Shown here one piece after another: positions 1 through 10,155 of a stretch of DNA of 64,000 nt (within the stretch, counting starts at the first letter, position 1; each line of letters begins with the position of its first letter). Under the pieces are notes generated by a model. The model made no database searches. It had not been told where the DNA came from and saw nothing but the letters and a program-made list of their open reading frames with translations. Source of the DNA: Caulobacter sp. UNC279MFTsu5.1 (lineage in GTDB: Bacteria > Pseudomonadota > Alphaproteobacteria > Caulobacterales > Caulobacteraceae). Location: positions 103,523 through 167,522 of the forward strand of contig NZ_FORN01000007.1 in the NCBI RefSeq assembly GCF_900114015.1. The letters run 5' to 3'. The translations under genes were made by a program, and so were the position numbers.

Positions 1-1824
<1,824 letters not shown>

Positions 1825-1872
1825 TCTAGCGGGGGTTGCCCGCCACGCCCGGGCGCCCCCACACTCGCCGCC

Positions 1873-2907
1873 ATGGTCGACAACCCGCTGCACCGCCTCG
1901 ACGCCCTCGAACTGGTCAAGATGGGCAAGAGCACCATTACCCTCGGGGGGCTGGGCGCGGCGATCGTGATCGTGGCGGCGGCCATGCTGGCGGCCCGCCT
2001 GGCCGCCGCCGGCTTGCGCCGCCTGCGGGCCCGCGCGGTCGACAGCGCCTCGTCGCTGTACATCGTCGAGAAGCTGGCGACCTACGGCCTGGTGGTGATC
2101 GGCTTCCTGGCCGCCCTGTCGACCATGGGCATCGACCTGACCTCGCTGGCGGTGTTCGCCGGGGCCCTGGGCGTCGGCGTCGGCCTGGGCCTGCAGGGGG
2201 TGATCAAGGACTTCGCCTCGGGCATCTCGCTGGTGTTCGAGCGACTGGTGGCGGTCGGCGACTTCGTCGAGCTGTCCAACGGCGCCCGGGGCGTGGTTCA
2301 CGAGATCGGGCCGCGCGCCACCCGCATCCGCACCAACGACAGCACCGACATCATCGTCCCCAATTCGGTGCTGGTGAACGACCAGGTCGTCAACTGGACC
2401 CTGCATCATTCCAACCGGCGCATCCGCGTGCCGTTCGTCACGGCGTTTGGGGCCGACAAGGAGGCGGTGCGGGCCGCAGTGCTGAAGGCCGCCCATTCGG
2501 TGCCGTTCACCTCGCCGGACGACGCCATGCGCAAGACCCAGGTCTGGCTGGTCGGCTACGGCGACTCGGCGCTGAAGTTCGAGCTGGTCGTCTGGCCGAC
2601 CATTGATTCCGTGCGCCGACCGGCGGCGATCTTCGCGGCCTATACCTGGGCCATCGACGACGCCCTGCGCGGGGCCGGGATCGAGATCCCCTATCCGCAG
2701 CGCGACCTGCGGCTGCGCGGCGTGCTGGGCGAGGAGGGCGACGACGCCCGCGCGGCCCTGCGCCTGGAGCCCCGCGCCAGCCGCCGCGCCAAGGCCAAGG
2801 CCGCCGCCCCGTCCAGCAACGACGCGGCCGAGGACCTGACGCGCGAGGATCCCGAGGAGCCGCCGCTGCCGGTCCAGGGGCCGCCGAAGCCGGACGGCAG
2901 GAGCTGA
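1873..2907 (+). CDS. MscS-family mechanosensitive channel
   Basis: A 344-residue inner-membrane protein of the small-conductance mechanosensitive channel family, which opens under membrane tension to release solutes on hypo-osmotic shock. Two hydrophobic segments (about residues 27-47 and 70-88) precede the pore-lining helix rich in Gly and Ala (LAVFAGALGVGVGLGLQG, about 93-110). The beta domain follows (GDFVELSNGARGVVHEIG, then TDIIVPNSVLVND). The C-terminal 50 residues are charged and Pro-rich, probably a disordered cytoplasmic tail. An ATG at 1921 is an alternative start. It stands alone between the reductase and a repeat. Confidence 0.9.
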   Translation: MVDNPLHRLDALELVKMGKSTITLGGLGAAIVIVAAAMLAARLAAAGLRRLRARAVDSASSLYIVEKLATYGLVVIGFLAALSTMGIDLTSLAVFAGALGVGVGLGLQGVIKDFASGISLVFERLVAVGDFVELSNGARGVVHEIGPRATRIRTNDSTDIIVPNSVLVNDQVVNWTLHHSNRRIRVPFVTAFGADKEAVRAAVLKAAHSVPFTSPDDAMRKTQVWLVGYGDSALKFELVVWPTIDSVRRPAAIFAAYTWAIDDALRGAGIEIPYPQRDLRLRGVLGEEGDDARAALRLEPRASRRAKAKAAAPSSNDAAEDLTREDPEEPPLPVQGPPKPDGRS

Positions 2908-2934
2908 GACCAGGTCGCCCGCCGAAAACCCTTT

Positions 2935-3040
2935 GTCATCCCGGAAGCCTGGCAGAGGCTGTCCGGGGCCGAGGGGACTGGGCGGAAGCGGTGCGGTTCC
3001 CCTGGATCCCGGCGCTACGCTCCGCTTCGGCCGGGATGAC
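2935..3040. repeat. D-family palindromic repeat (copy 1)
   Basis: A 106-bp element beginning GTCATCCCGG and ending CCGGGATGAC. The same ends recur at 4720, 11675, 12922, 24249, 26077 and 56584. It fills most of the 261-bp gap between the channel gene and the next gene. Confidence 0.75.
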
Positions 3041-3168
3041 GCCGTGGTGACCCTTGGCGCGGCCTTGTGGCCGCCGCAGGCTTCCCCGCGCGTCAGTCTT
3101 GACCCTGTTCCCGCGCCGCCGCAGTCTTCTCGCAACTGCGAAATAAGAAACGACGCCGGGAGCCCGCC

Positions 3169-4218
3169 ATGAAGACCCCCCGAGGCTTTTTCAGACCCCT
3201 GGCCATCGGCGCGCCGACGCCCTGGCGGGAGCCGCCGGCCCGGGTCGAGCGCATGATCCACTTCGTGCCGCCGCACCTGGACAAGGTGCGCGCCAAGGTC
3301 CCCGAGATCGCCCCGACCGTCGACGTGATCCTGGCCAATCTGGAGGACGCCATCCCCGCCGACGCCAAGGGCGCGGCCCTGGCCGGGACGGTGGCGATGT
3401 CGCGCGAGGTCGATTTCAGGGCCCTGGACGTGGGCCTGTGGGTGCGGATCAACGGCCTCAACTCGCCCTGGCACCTGGACGAGGTGGCGACCCTGGTCGA
3501 GAAGTCCGGCGACCGGATCGACGTGCTCATGGTCCCCAAGGTCGAGGGGCCGTGGGACATCTTCTACATGGACCAGCTGCTGGCCTCGCTGGAGGCCAAG
3601 CATGGGGTCACCCGGCCGATCCTGCTGCACGCCATCCTCGAAACCGCCGAGGGGGTGATGAACGTCGAGCAGATCGCCGGGGCCAGCCCGCGCATGCAGG
3701 GGATCTCGCTGGGTCCGGCCGACCTGGCCGCCAGCCGCGCCATGAAGACCACCCGGGTGGGCGGCGGCCATCCCGGCTATCGGGTGATCGAGGACCCGCG
3801 GGCCGACGGGAGCGTCCGCGTCTCGGTGCAGCAGGACCTGTGGCACTATACCTTGGCCAAGATGGTCGACGCCTGCGCCGCCCACGGGATCAAGCCGTTC
3901 TACGGCCCGTTCGGGGCCATCGACGACCCGGTCGCCTGCGAGCAGCAGTTCCGCAACGCCTTCCTGATGGGCTGCGCCGGGGCCTGGAGCCTACATCCCA
4001 GCCAGATCGAGATCGCCAAGCGGGTGTTCTCGCCGGCCCCCGACGAGGTGGCCTTCGCCCGCCGCATCCTGGAGGCCATGCCCGACGGCACGGGCGTGGC
4101 CATGTTGGACGGCAAGATGCAGGACGACGCGACCTGGAAACAGGCCAAGGTCATGGTCGATTGCGCCAAGCAGATCGCGACCAAGGATGCGGCGTATGCG
4201 GGGCTTTATGGGTTCTAG
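3169..4218 (+). CDS. HpcH/HpaI-family CoA ester lyase (malyl-CoA lyase-like)
   Basis: A 349-residue TIM-barrel lyase of the citrate lyase beta / malyl-CoA lyase family, which cleaves 3-hydroxyacyl-CoA thioesters such as malyl-CoA or beta-methylmalyl-CoA with Mg2+. Family motifs visible are NLEDAIP (metal-binding acidic pair, about residue 57), [46 protein letters not shown] and [16 protein letters not shown]. Length and the long C-terminal arm fit malyl-CoA lyases better than the shorter CitE proteins. The ATG at 3169 is preceded by GGGAG. It is not in an obvious operon, so the substrate remains open. Confidence 0.85.
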   Translation: MKTPRGFFRPLAIGAPTPWREPPARVERMIHFVPPHLDKVRAKVPEIAPTVDVILANLEDAIPADAKGAALAGTVAMSREVDFRALDVGLWVRINGLNSPWHLDEVATLVEKSGDRIDVLMVPKVEGPWDIFYMDQLLASLEAKHGVTRPILLHAILETAEGVMNVEQIAGASPRMQGISLGPADLAASRAMKTTRVGGGHPGYRVIEDPRADGSVRVSVQQDLWHYTLAKMVDACAAHGIKPFYGPFGAIDDPVACEQQFRNAFLMGCAGAWSLHPSQIEIAKRVFSPAPDEVAFARRILEAMPDGTGVAMLDGKMQDDATWKQAKVMVDCAKQIATKDAAYAGLYGF

Positions 4219-4221
4219 GGG

Positions 4222-4641
4222 TCACCCCGCCAACGTCGTCACCACCCGCGACCCCGCCACCAGCATCTTGTGCACTGGGCAGGCCTCGGCGATCTCCATC
4301 AGCCGGGCGCGCTGGGCCTCGTCCAGGTCGCCGCCCAGGGTGATTGTCCGCTCGAACAGGTCAGCCGGCGCGGCGGCCGGCTCGCGCCGCCAGCTCACTT
4401 CGACATGCACCGCGCCCACGGCCCACCCCTTGCGCCGGGCATAGAGCCGCAGGGTCTGGGTGGTGCAGGCCGCCAGGCCGGCGGCGACCAGGTCGTGGGG
4501 ATTGGGGCCGATGTCCAGCCCGCCGTCGACGGGACCCAGGTCGGCCGCGAAGCGGATGGGGCCGGCGGCGACCAGGATCTGCACGCCGCCGTGGCCGCTG
4601 TCGTCGGCGGTGGCGGAAGGGCGGGCGGGGACGGCGATCAT
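4222..4641 (-). CDS. OsmC-family peroxiredoxin
   Basis: A 139-residue OsmC-type protein, a small cytosolic thiol peroxidase family acting on organic hydroperoxides. The two expected cysteines are present, one in AACTTQTLRLYA and one in AEACPVHKML. The OsmC length and the glycine-rich NPHDLVAAGLAAC helix start also fit. It is convergent with the CoA lyase gene, whose stop lies only 3 bp away. A second protein of the same superfamily (Ohr subgroup) is at 44952. Confidence 0.88.
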   Translation of the reverse strand: MIAVPARPSATADDSGHGGVQILVAAGPIRFAADLGPVDGGLDIGPNPHDLVAAGLAACTTQTLRLYARRKGWAVGAVHVEVSWRREPAAAPADLFERTITLGGDLDEAQRARLMEIAEACPVHKMLVAGSRVVTTLAG

Positions 4642-4719
4642 GGGGCGGACTCCGGCAAGCGTCCCGCTTGCTACCGTGAAGTGGAGCCTTCTTGCACGGA
4701 TTTATCGCGTCTTTTCGTT

Positions 4720-4762
4720 GTCATCCCGGACAAGGCCCGCGGTGCCGCAGATCCGGGATGAC
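4720..4762. repeat. D-family repeat, short form
   Basis: A 43-bp inverted repeat with the ends GTCATCCCGGA and TCCGGGATGAC. It is a shortened version of the roughly 100-bp D element. Confidence 0.65.
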
Positions 4763-4782
4763 CGTGTAGGGAGAAGGGGAGG

Positions 4783-4983
4783 TTAGGCCGCCGCCCGCTG
4801 GGTCGAGGTCACGGCGAACAGCTGGGTCGCGCCGCGCCACACCTCGACGGTGTCGCAGCCGCGATGGACGCCGACCAGTTCCTCGGCGCGCCGGCGCGCG
4901 GTCTGGTCATCCGGGAAGGCGGTGACGTCAAAGCGCGGCACCGAACCATCCGGCTCGACACAGAAGAAGGTGAACACCTGCAT
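4783..4983 (-). CDS. Small conserved-looking protein, function unknown
   Basis: A 66-residue frame starting at the ATG at 4983 (MQVFTFFCVEPDGSVPRFDV). The frame stays open further upstream, but that part is Arg-rich and looks non-coding. A slightly longer start 18 bp upstream (MRTDVP) is possible. The protein has an alternating hydrophobic/charged pattern, with ARRRAEELVGVHRGCDTVEVW suggesting a small alpha/beta fold. I do not recognise a family. Codon use is like the neighbours, which supports a real gene. Confidence 0.6.
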   Translation of the reverse strand: MQVFTFFCVEPDGSVPRFDVTAFPDDQTARRRAEELVGVHRGCDTVEVWRGATQLFAVTSTQRAAA

Positions 4984-5327
4984 GGGAACATCCGTTCGCA
5001 TCAGGCGGGACCGGGTCCATATTCGATGGGCGGGGCCGCAGGCGTCGGCTTTGGTTCTAAGCCGACCAGACAACATATAGGCGAGAACCCCGCGGTTAAC
5101 CAGCAAACATCGGTTTTCAGACGAGACTCTCCTGGGGACGAATCCCCGGGACTCAGAAAGGGTTCCCCGGCCCGCCACGGTGTCGCTGCGACGACGAGTC
5201 GCAGGCCTGGCCCGCCGTGAGCCCCGCTTGGGGCGATTTCGAGACCGGGAGCGCCAAAAGCGGTTTCGTTTTCGGCTATCGCGCTCTAGGTTCGCCACCT
5301 TTCCGCAACGGCGACGTTAAGAGACCC
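4984..5327. other. Upstream region of accA with clustered GANTC sites
   Basis: A 344-bp gap without a convincing gene. It holds four GANTC sites in 76 bp: GACTC at 5125, GAATC at 5140, GACTC at 5150 and GAGTC at 5196. GANTC is the target of the cell-cycle methylase CcrM in Caulobacter. Promoters of accA and of the leftward small gene must lie here. Confidence 0.6.
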
Positions 5328-6290
5328 ATGGCCGCGCATTATCTCGACTTCGAGCGACCCATCGCCGATCTGGAAAGCAAGATCGAGGAGCTGTCGCGGC
5401 TCTCCGAGACGGCTGGCCCCGGCGCGTTCGAGAGCGAGATCCAGGCCCTGCGCGATCGCGCCCAGCAACTGCGCAAGGAAGCCTATGCGGGCCTGGACGC
5501 CTGGCAGAAGACCATGGTCGCCCGCCATCCCGAGCGTCCGCACCTGAAGGACTACGTGGCCGGCCTGATCGACGAGTTCGTCGAGCTGCGCGGCGACCGC
5601 AAGTTCGCCGACGACCAGGCGATCGTCGGCGGCCTGGGCCGGTTCCGCGGCTTGCCGGTCGTGGTCATGGGCCACGAGAAGGGCCACGACACCACCACCC
5701 GGCTGAAGCACAATTTCGGCATGGCCCGGCCCGAGGGCTATCGCAAGGCCGTGCGCCTGATGGACATGGCCGAGCGCTTCAACCTGCCGGTCATCACCTT
5801 CGTCGACACCGCCGGCGCCTATCCGGGCCTGGGGGCCGAGGAGCGCGGCCAGGCCGAGGCCATCGCCCGCTCGACCGAGCGGGGCCTGGTGCTGGAGACC
5901 CCGATGGTCGCCACCATCGTCGGCGAGGGCGGCTCGGGCGGGGCCATCGCCCTGGCCGGGGCCAACAAGGTGCTGATCCTCGAGCACTCGATCTATTCGG
6001 TGATCTCGCCGGAAGGCGCGGCCTCGATCCTGTGGCGCGACGGCGCCCGGGCCAAGGACGCGGCCAGCAACATGAAGATCACCGCCCAGGACCTGATCCA
6101 GCTGAAGATCGTCGACCGCATCGTCGACGAGCCGGCCGGCGGGGCCCATTCCGACCCGGCCGCCGCCATCGAGGCCGTCGGCGACGCGGTCGAGGACGAG
6201 CTGAAGAAGCTGATGCGCCTGTCGCCCGCCGAGTTGAAGAAGCAGCGGGCCGAGCGCTTCTACGCGATCGGCCGCGAGGGGCTGCAGTAG
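5328..6290 (+). CDS. accA: Acetyl-CoA carboxylase carboxyltransferase subunit alpha
   Basis: A 320-residue AccA, the subunit that with AccD transfers the carboxyl group from biotin carboxyl carrier protein to acetyl-CoA, making malonyl-CoA for fatty acid synthesis in the cytosol. The N-terminal helical region (ADLESKIEELSRLSETAG) is typical. The crotonase-like fold motifs VVMGHEKGHDTTTR, NFGMARPEGYRKA, FVDTAGAYPGLGAEERGQAE and GEGGSGGAIALAGA are all present. The ATG at 5328 gives the normal family N-terminus (HYLDFERPI); the longer open frame upstream does not. Length fits the family. Confidence 0.97.
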   Translation: MAAHYLDFERPIADLESKIEELSRLSETAGPGAFESEIQALRDRAQQLRKEAYAGLDAWQKTMVARHPERPHLKDYVAGLIDEFVELRGDRKFADDQAIVGGLGRFRGLPVVVMGHEKGHDTTTRLKHNFGMARPEGYRKAVRLMDMAERFNLPVITFVDTAGAYPGLGAEERGQAEAIARSTERGLVLETPMVATIVGEGGSGGAIALAGANKVLILEHSIYSVISPEGAASILWRDGARAKDAASNMKITAQDLIQLKIVDRIVDEPAGGAHSDPAAAIEAVGDAVEDELKKLMRLSPAELKKQRAERFYAIGREGLQ

Positions 6291-6292
6291 GC

Positions 6293-6502
6293 GTGGGCGA
6301 AGAACGCCGCCGCAAGCGCGATGAATTCCTTGGCGAAGTCGTCGGCGGCGGCGCGGAGGTCGGCGTCGAAGCGGGCTTTGCGGCCCTGGCCGAAGCGCCG
6401 CCGGTGGCGATCATCGTCGGAGCGGTCGCCGGCTTGAGCGTCCTGGGCTTTCTGGCCTGGAAAACCTTCGCTCATTACGACGGCAAGAAAATTCGCGGTT
6501 GA
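6293..6502 (+). CDS. Small single-pass membrane protein downstream of accA
   Basis: A 69-residue frame beginning with GTG two bases after the accA stop. It has a charged N-terminus (GEERRRKRDEFLGEVV), one hydrophobic helix of about 20 residues (VAIIVGAVAGLSVLGFLAW, about 38-56) and a basic tail ending YDGKKIRG. Tight spacing suggests translational coupling with accA. No recognised family, and no link to fatty acid synthesis can be shown. A GTG start and short length keep the call tentative. Confidence 0.55.
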   Translation: MGEERRRKRDEFLGEVVGGGAEVGVEAGFAALAEAPPVAIIVGAVAGLSVLGFLAWKTFAHYDGKKIRG

Positions 6503-6572
6503 TGTCACGCCGGCCCCGGCCGTCTCGTCTTGCTCCCGAAGCCCAACGCTGGGCCAAATCGAGGACAAGACC

Positions 6573-7007
6573 ATGAGCGCTGAAACCGCCCCCTTCCGCC
6601 ACGACCTCAATGTTCCGGAAATCTACAAGGCTTTCATCGCCGCCGAGGCGGCGGTGGTGGCCTCGGGGATCGACAAACACCTGCTGCACCTCCTGAAACT
6701 CCGGGTCTCGCAGCTGAACGGCTGCGCCTTTTGCGTGAAGATGCATTCCAAGGAGGCCCGCGACGATGGCGAGACCAACGAGCGGCTGGACCGCCTGGTG
6801 GTCTGGGACCATGTCAGCGACTTCACCGCCAGGGAGAAGGCGGCCTTCGCCTGGGCCGAGGCCTTGACCCAGTTGCCGACCCACAGGGACCTGGCCCCGC
6901 TGCGCGCCACGCTGCGCGAGCACTTCACCGATGTCGAGGCCAGCGCCCTGACCAGCGTGATCGCCATGATCAACCTGTGGAACCGGCTGGGCGTGTCGGT
7001 GCACTGA
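6573..7007 (+). CDS. AhpD-like carboxymuconolactone decarboxylase family protein
   Basis: A 144-residue all-helical protein of the AhpD/CMD superfamily. The redox motif CAFCVKMHSKEA (CxxC followed by His) is complete at about residues 51-58, which indicates an alkylhydroperoxidase or thiol-disulfide role rather than true carboxymuconolactone decarboxylase activity. The remaining sequence (FTAREKAAFAWAEALTQLP, then a C-terminal SVIAMINLWNRL) matches the family. No ahpC lies nearby. The start at 6573 is preceded by the purine-rich stretch GAGGACAAGACC at 6560-6571, a loose ribosome binding site. Confidence 0.88.
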   Translation: MSAETAPFRHDLNVPEIYKAFIAAEAAVVASGIDKHLLHLLKLRVSQLNGCAFCVKMHSKEARDDGETNERLDRLVVWDHVSDFTAREKAAFAWAEALTQLPTHRDLAPLRATLREHFTDVEASALTSVIAMINLWNRLGVSVH

Positions 7008-7017
7008 GCGCCTTGAA

Positions 7018-7150
7018 CGCCCCCTCCGTCCGCTTCGCGGCCACCTCCCCCGTTTTCACGGGGGAGGAGAGGATCGGCGCCGCATGCTCCTCACCCGCAA
7101 CGCGGGGGAGGTGGCGCGCTGCGGATACGCAGCGTGACGGAGAGGGGCGT
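7018..7150. repeat. A-family palindromic repeat (copy 1)
   Basis: An approximately 130-bp composite palindrome with outer ends CGCCCCTCCGTC and GACGGAGAGGGGCG. It contains inner hairpins of the form CACCTCCCCCG/CGGGGGAGG. Related copies are at 20456, 22027 and, inside tilS, 58362. Confidence 0.8.
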
Positions 7151-7294
7151 CGACAGCGGCGACCTCACGGTAAACGCCCCCGCAAACACTGTGACGACCC
7201 CGCGAAGTTTTCGTGAAATAGCAGCGCTTCCGACCCCGGATTAGCCAGTCGTTAGGTCAGAAATGGTCCCTCCAGCCGCGTGTGGAGGCGTAGC

Positions 7295-9514
7295 ATGTTC
7301 ACCCTGCGAGACACCGTGTCGTCCCTGGCTCCGGCCCGCGCCGACACCCTGGGCAAGACGCTGTACGAGCGGTTCCGCGAGGAGCCGGACACCCTGATCG
7401 TGCCGGTTCTGGATGCGGACGATCGTCCCATCGGCCTGGTCGAGCGCAACGCCTTCTTCCTGCGCATGGCCGCCGAATACGGCCGCGCCCTCTACGCCCT
7501 GCGGCCGATCTCGGTGCTGATGGACTCAGACCCGCTGGTGGTCGAGGCCGACGTCGAGCTGGCGGCCTTCACCAGCGACAGCCTGTCGTACCGGGCCAGC
7601 GACCTGCTGCGCGGCTTCATCGTCACCGACAACGGCCGCTATCTGGGCGTGGGCACGGTGCTGGGCCTGCTGCAGGCCGCCAACGAGACCAACCGCCGGG
7701 GCGTCGAGGCCCTGGCCGAGGCCAAGGCCAGCGCCGATCAGGCGCACACCTTCATGACCGCGGTGGTCGAGGCCATTCCGTCGATGGTGTTCGTCAAGCG
7801 GGCCGACGACCATTCCTACGTGCTGCTGAACCGGGCCGGCGAGAAGATCCTGGGCCACGCCCGCGCCGACATGATCGGCCGCACCGACGCCGACTTCTAC
7901 CCGGCCGAGCAGGCGGCGATCTATCGCGAGCGCGACGCCGAGGTGATCTCGTCGGGCGAGGTGCGGGTGATCGAGGAGGACCACGTGCCGCGCCGGGACG
8001 GTTCGGTCGCCCTGCTGCGCACCAAGAAGATCGCCATCCCCGGTCCCGACGGCGCGGCCGAATACCTGCTGGGCGTCTCCGAGGACATCGCCGAGCGCAA
8101 GCGGGCCGAGGCCCAGATCGCCCGCCTGGCCCACTATGATCCGCTGACGGATCTTCCTAACCGCCTGCTGTTCCAGAAGGACCTGGCGGCGGCGCTGGGT
8201 CGGGCGGCGCGGCGCGAGGACCTGGTGGCGGTGCACTGCATCGACCTGGACCGCTTCAAGACCGTCAACGACACCCTGGGTCATCCGGTCGGCGACGCCC
8301 TGCTGAAGACCGCCGCCGAGCGCCTGCGGGCCTGCGTGCGCGAAGGCGACACCGTCGCGCGCCTGGGCGGCGACGAGTTCGCGGTGGTCCAGTGCGGCCT
8401 GACCGACCTGTCCGGGGCCACCCGCCTGGCCGGCCGCATCGTCGAGGCCCTGGCCGAGACCTTCGCGCTGCAGGGTCATCAGGTGATGATCGGCGGCAGC
8501 GTCGGGGTGGCCGTGTCGCCCAATGACGGCGCCGACAGCGACGAACTGCTGAAGAAGGCCGACATGGCCCTCTACCGCGCCAAGGCCGACGGCCGCGGGG
8601 CCTTCCACTTCTTCGAGCGGGCCATGGACGAGGCGCTGCAAGCCCGCCGGGCCCTGGAGCTGGACCTGCGCCTGGCCCTGGCCGAGGGACAGTTCGAACT
8701 GCACTACCAGCCGCTCTACAGCCTGGGCGCCGACAAGGTGATGGGCTGCGAGGCCCTGCTGCGCTGGCGCCATCCGGCGCGGGGCATGGTCTCGCCGGCC
8801 GACTTCATCCCGCTGGCCGAGGAGATCGGCCTGATCAACCCGTTGGGCGAGTGGGTGCTGCGCGAGGCCTGCCGCGAGGCGGCCGGCTGGCCCGAGCACG
8901 TGCGCCTGGCCGTCAACCTGTCGCCGGCCCAGTTCCGCGACAAGCACCTGGTGACCACCGTGGTCTCGGCCCTGGCGGCCTCGGGCCTGGCCGCCCAGCG
9001 GCTGGAGCTGGAGATCACCGAGTCGGTGCTGCTGCAGGACACCGCCGGCAACATGTCGATCCTGCACGACCTGAAGGCCTTGGGCGTGCGGATCTCGATG
9101 GACGATTTCGGCACCGGCTATTCCAGTCTCAGCTACCTGCGCAGCTTTCCGTTCGACAAGATCAAGATCGACCAGACCTTCGTGCGCGACATCCTCGACG
9201 ACGCCGACGCCCTGGCGATCATCAAGGCCGTGCTCGACCTGGGCGCCAGCCTGGGCATCACCACCACGGCCGAGGGCGTGGAATCGGCGGAGCAGCTGGA
9301 CGAGCTGCGCCGCCAGGGCTGTGGCGAGATCCAGGGCTACTTCATCAGCCGCCCCAAGCCGGCCGCCGAGATCGCGGCGATGCTGGGGGTGACGGTGGCG
9401 CCGCAGGGCGGCTCCATCCTCACCTTCTCCCAGGGGGAGAAGGCGGGGCCCGCGCCGCAGGCGTGGGAGGATGAGGGGATTCCGAGCCTGACGGCGCGCC
9501 GGCGGGGCGTCTGA
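7295..9514 (+). CDS. PAS-GGDEF-EAL cyclic-di-GMP enzyme with CBS-like N-terminus
   Basis: A 739-residue bifunctional signalling protein. Residues 1-125 resemble a CBS-pair sensor, followed by a short helix and a PAS domain (about 150-270, ending VSEDIAERKRAEAQIARLAH). A GGDEF domain follows with an intact signature at 358-362 and an inhibitory RxxD site at 349-352, then an EAL domain with E486-A-L and DDFGTGYSSLSYLR. Both active sites look complete, so it could make or degrade c-di-GMP. GGAGG at 7283 with 7-nt spacing selects the ATG at 7295 over the in-frame GTG at 7280. The last ~32 residues (from about 708) are translated from a repeat element, an oddity of this copy. No transmembrane segment is seen. 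Confidence 0.93.
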   Translation: MFTLRDTVSSLAPARADTLGKTLYERFREEPDTLIVPVLDADDRPIGLVERNAFFLRMAAEYGRALYALRPISVLMDSDPLVVEADVELAAFTSDSLSYRASDLLRGFIVTDNGRYLGVGTVLGLLQAANETNRRGVEALAEAKASADQAHTFMTAVVEAIPSMVFVKRADDHSYVLLNRAGEKILGHARADMIGRTDADFYPAEQAAIYRERDAEVISSGEVRVIEEDHVPRRDGSVALLRTKKIAIPGPDGAAEYLLGVSEDIAERKRAEAQIARLAHYDPLTDLPNRLLFQKDLAAALGRAARREDLVAVHCIDLDRFKTVNDTLGHPVGDALLKTAAERLRACVREGDTVARLGGDEFAVVQCGLTDLSGATRLAGRIVEALAETFALQGHQVMIGGSVGVAVSPNDGADSDELLKKADMALYRAKADGRGAFHFFERAMDEALQARRALELDLRLALAEGQFELHYQPLYSLGADKVMGCEALLRWRHPARGMVSPADFIPLAEEIGLINPLGEWVLREACREAAGWPEHVRLAVNLSPAQFRDKHLVTTVVSALAASGLAAQRLELEITESVLLQDTAGNMSILHDLKALGVRISMDDFGTGYSSLSYLRSFPFDKIKIDQTFVRDILDDADALAIIKAVLDLGASLGITTTAEGVESAEQLDELRRQGCGEIQGYFISRPKPAAEIAAMLGVTVAPQGGSILTFSQGEKAGPAPQAWEDEGIPSLTARRRGV
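9418..9478. repeat. G-family repeat inside the 3' end of the GGDEF-EAL gene
   Basis: This copy of the G repeat contains the hairpin CCTTCTCCC/GGGAGAAGG followed by GGGGCCCGCGCCGCAGGCGT. It is inverted relative to the copy at 9534, with which it shares a 23-bp identical core. Confidence 0.75.
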
Positions 9515-9533
9515 GTGAAACCGGTGACGGCGT

Positions 9534-9597
9534 AACCCCTCTCCCTCCCACGCCTGCGGCGCGGGCCCCTCCCTCTTCCATTGGGAGAGGGTCTCGG
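9534..9597. repeat. G-family repeat, inverted partner
   Basis: Reverse-complement partner of the copy at 9418, separated from it by about 55 bp with no gene between. The same repeat flanks the DUF559 genes at 17925 and 40495. Confidence 0.75.
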
Positions 9598-9676
9598 TGG
9601 GCGGGAGAGGAATTATCCCCGGCCTTTCCGCCCGTCGCCCCTAGCCTCGCGTCGCGATCTTCGCCACACAGCGGCC

Positions 9677-10144
9677 ATGCGCATGGTCGGCTATCTCAGG
9701 GTTCCGCCCGTCAGGGGCGTGGTGATCGACGGGCCGCAGTCGCAGCGGCTGTTCGAGGCCGGCTGCGACCAGCTGTTCCACGACCGCTGCTACGGCCTGG
9801 CCGTGCACAAGCCGGGACTGGACCAGGCCCTGGCGGCGATGAAGCCCGGCGACGTGCTGGCGGTGATCAACCTGCACGCCTTCGCCGCCCACCTGGTCGA
9901 CCTGCTGGAGGTCCTGGCGCGGCTGGAGGCGGCGCGGGTCCACCTGCTGACCCTGGCCGAGGGGATCGACACCCGCCAGCCCGGCGGCTTCTTCATCGCC
10001 TGCGCCCAGTTGGCCCTGTTCCACGACCAGCGCCGCATGGTGCGGACGGCGGAGGAGAAGATCGTGCGCGAGGGCGGCCGACGGCCGGTCCAGACTGGAC
10101 AAGCTTCCGAGCCGATCCCAGATCTCGATCCCGACGCGCCCTGA
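9677..10144 (+). CDS. Serine-resolvase-like protein lacking the catalytic serine (pseudoenzyme)
   Basis: A 155-residue protein aligning by eye with the N-terminal catalytic domain of serine recombinases: MRMVGYLRVP at the start, KPGLDQALAAMKPGDVLAV in the middle, and LAEGIDTRQPGGFF late in the domain. The conserved YxRVS start reads YLRVP, so the nucleophilic Ser is Pro. The RLDRLxR active-site segment reads NLHAFAAH, so the catalytic arginines are also gone. No DNA-binding C-terminal domain follows. It is therefore unlikely to recombine DNA. The stop lies 11 bp before the XRE regulator, suggesting one operon and perhaps a regulatory partner. Confidence 0.7.
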   Translation: MRMVGYLRVPPVRGVVIDGPQSQRLFEAGCDQLFHDRCYGLAVHKPGLDQALAAMKPGDVLAVINLHAFAAHLVDLLEVLARLEAARVHLLTLAEGIDTRQPGGFFIACAQLALFHDQRRMVRTAEEKIVREGGRRPVQTGQASEPIPDLDPDAP

Positions 10145-10155
10145 GGAGAACGGCC

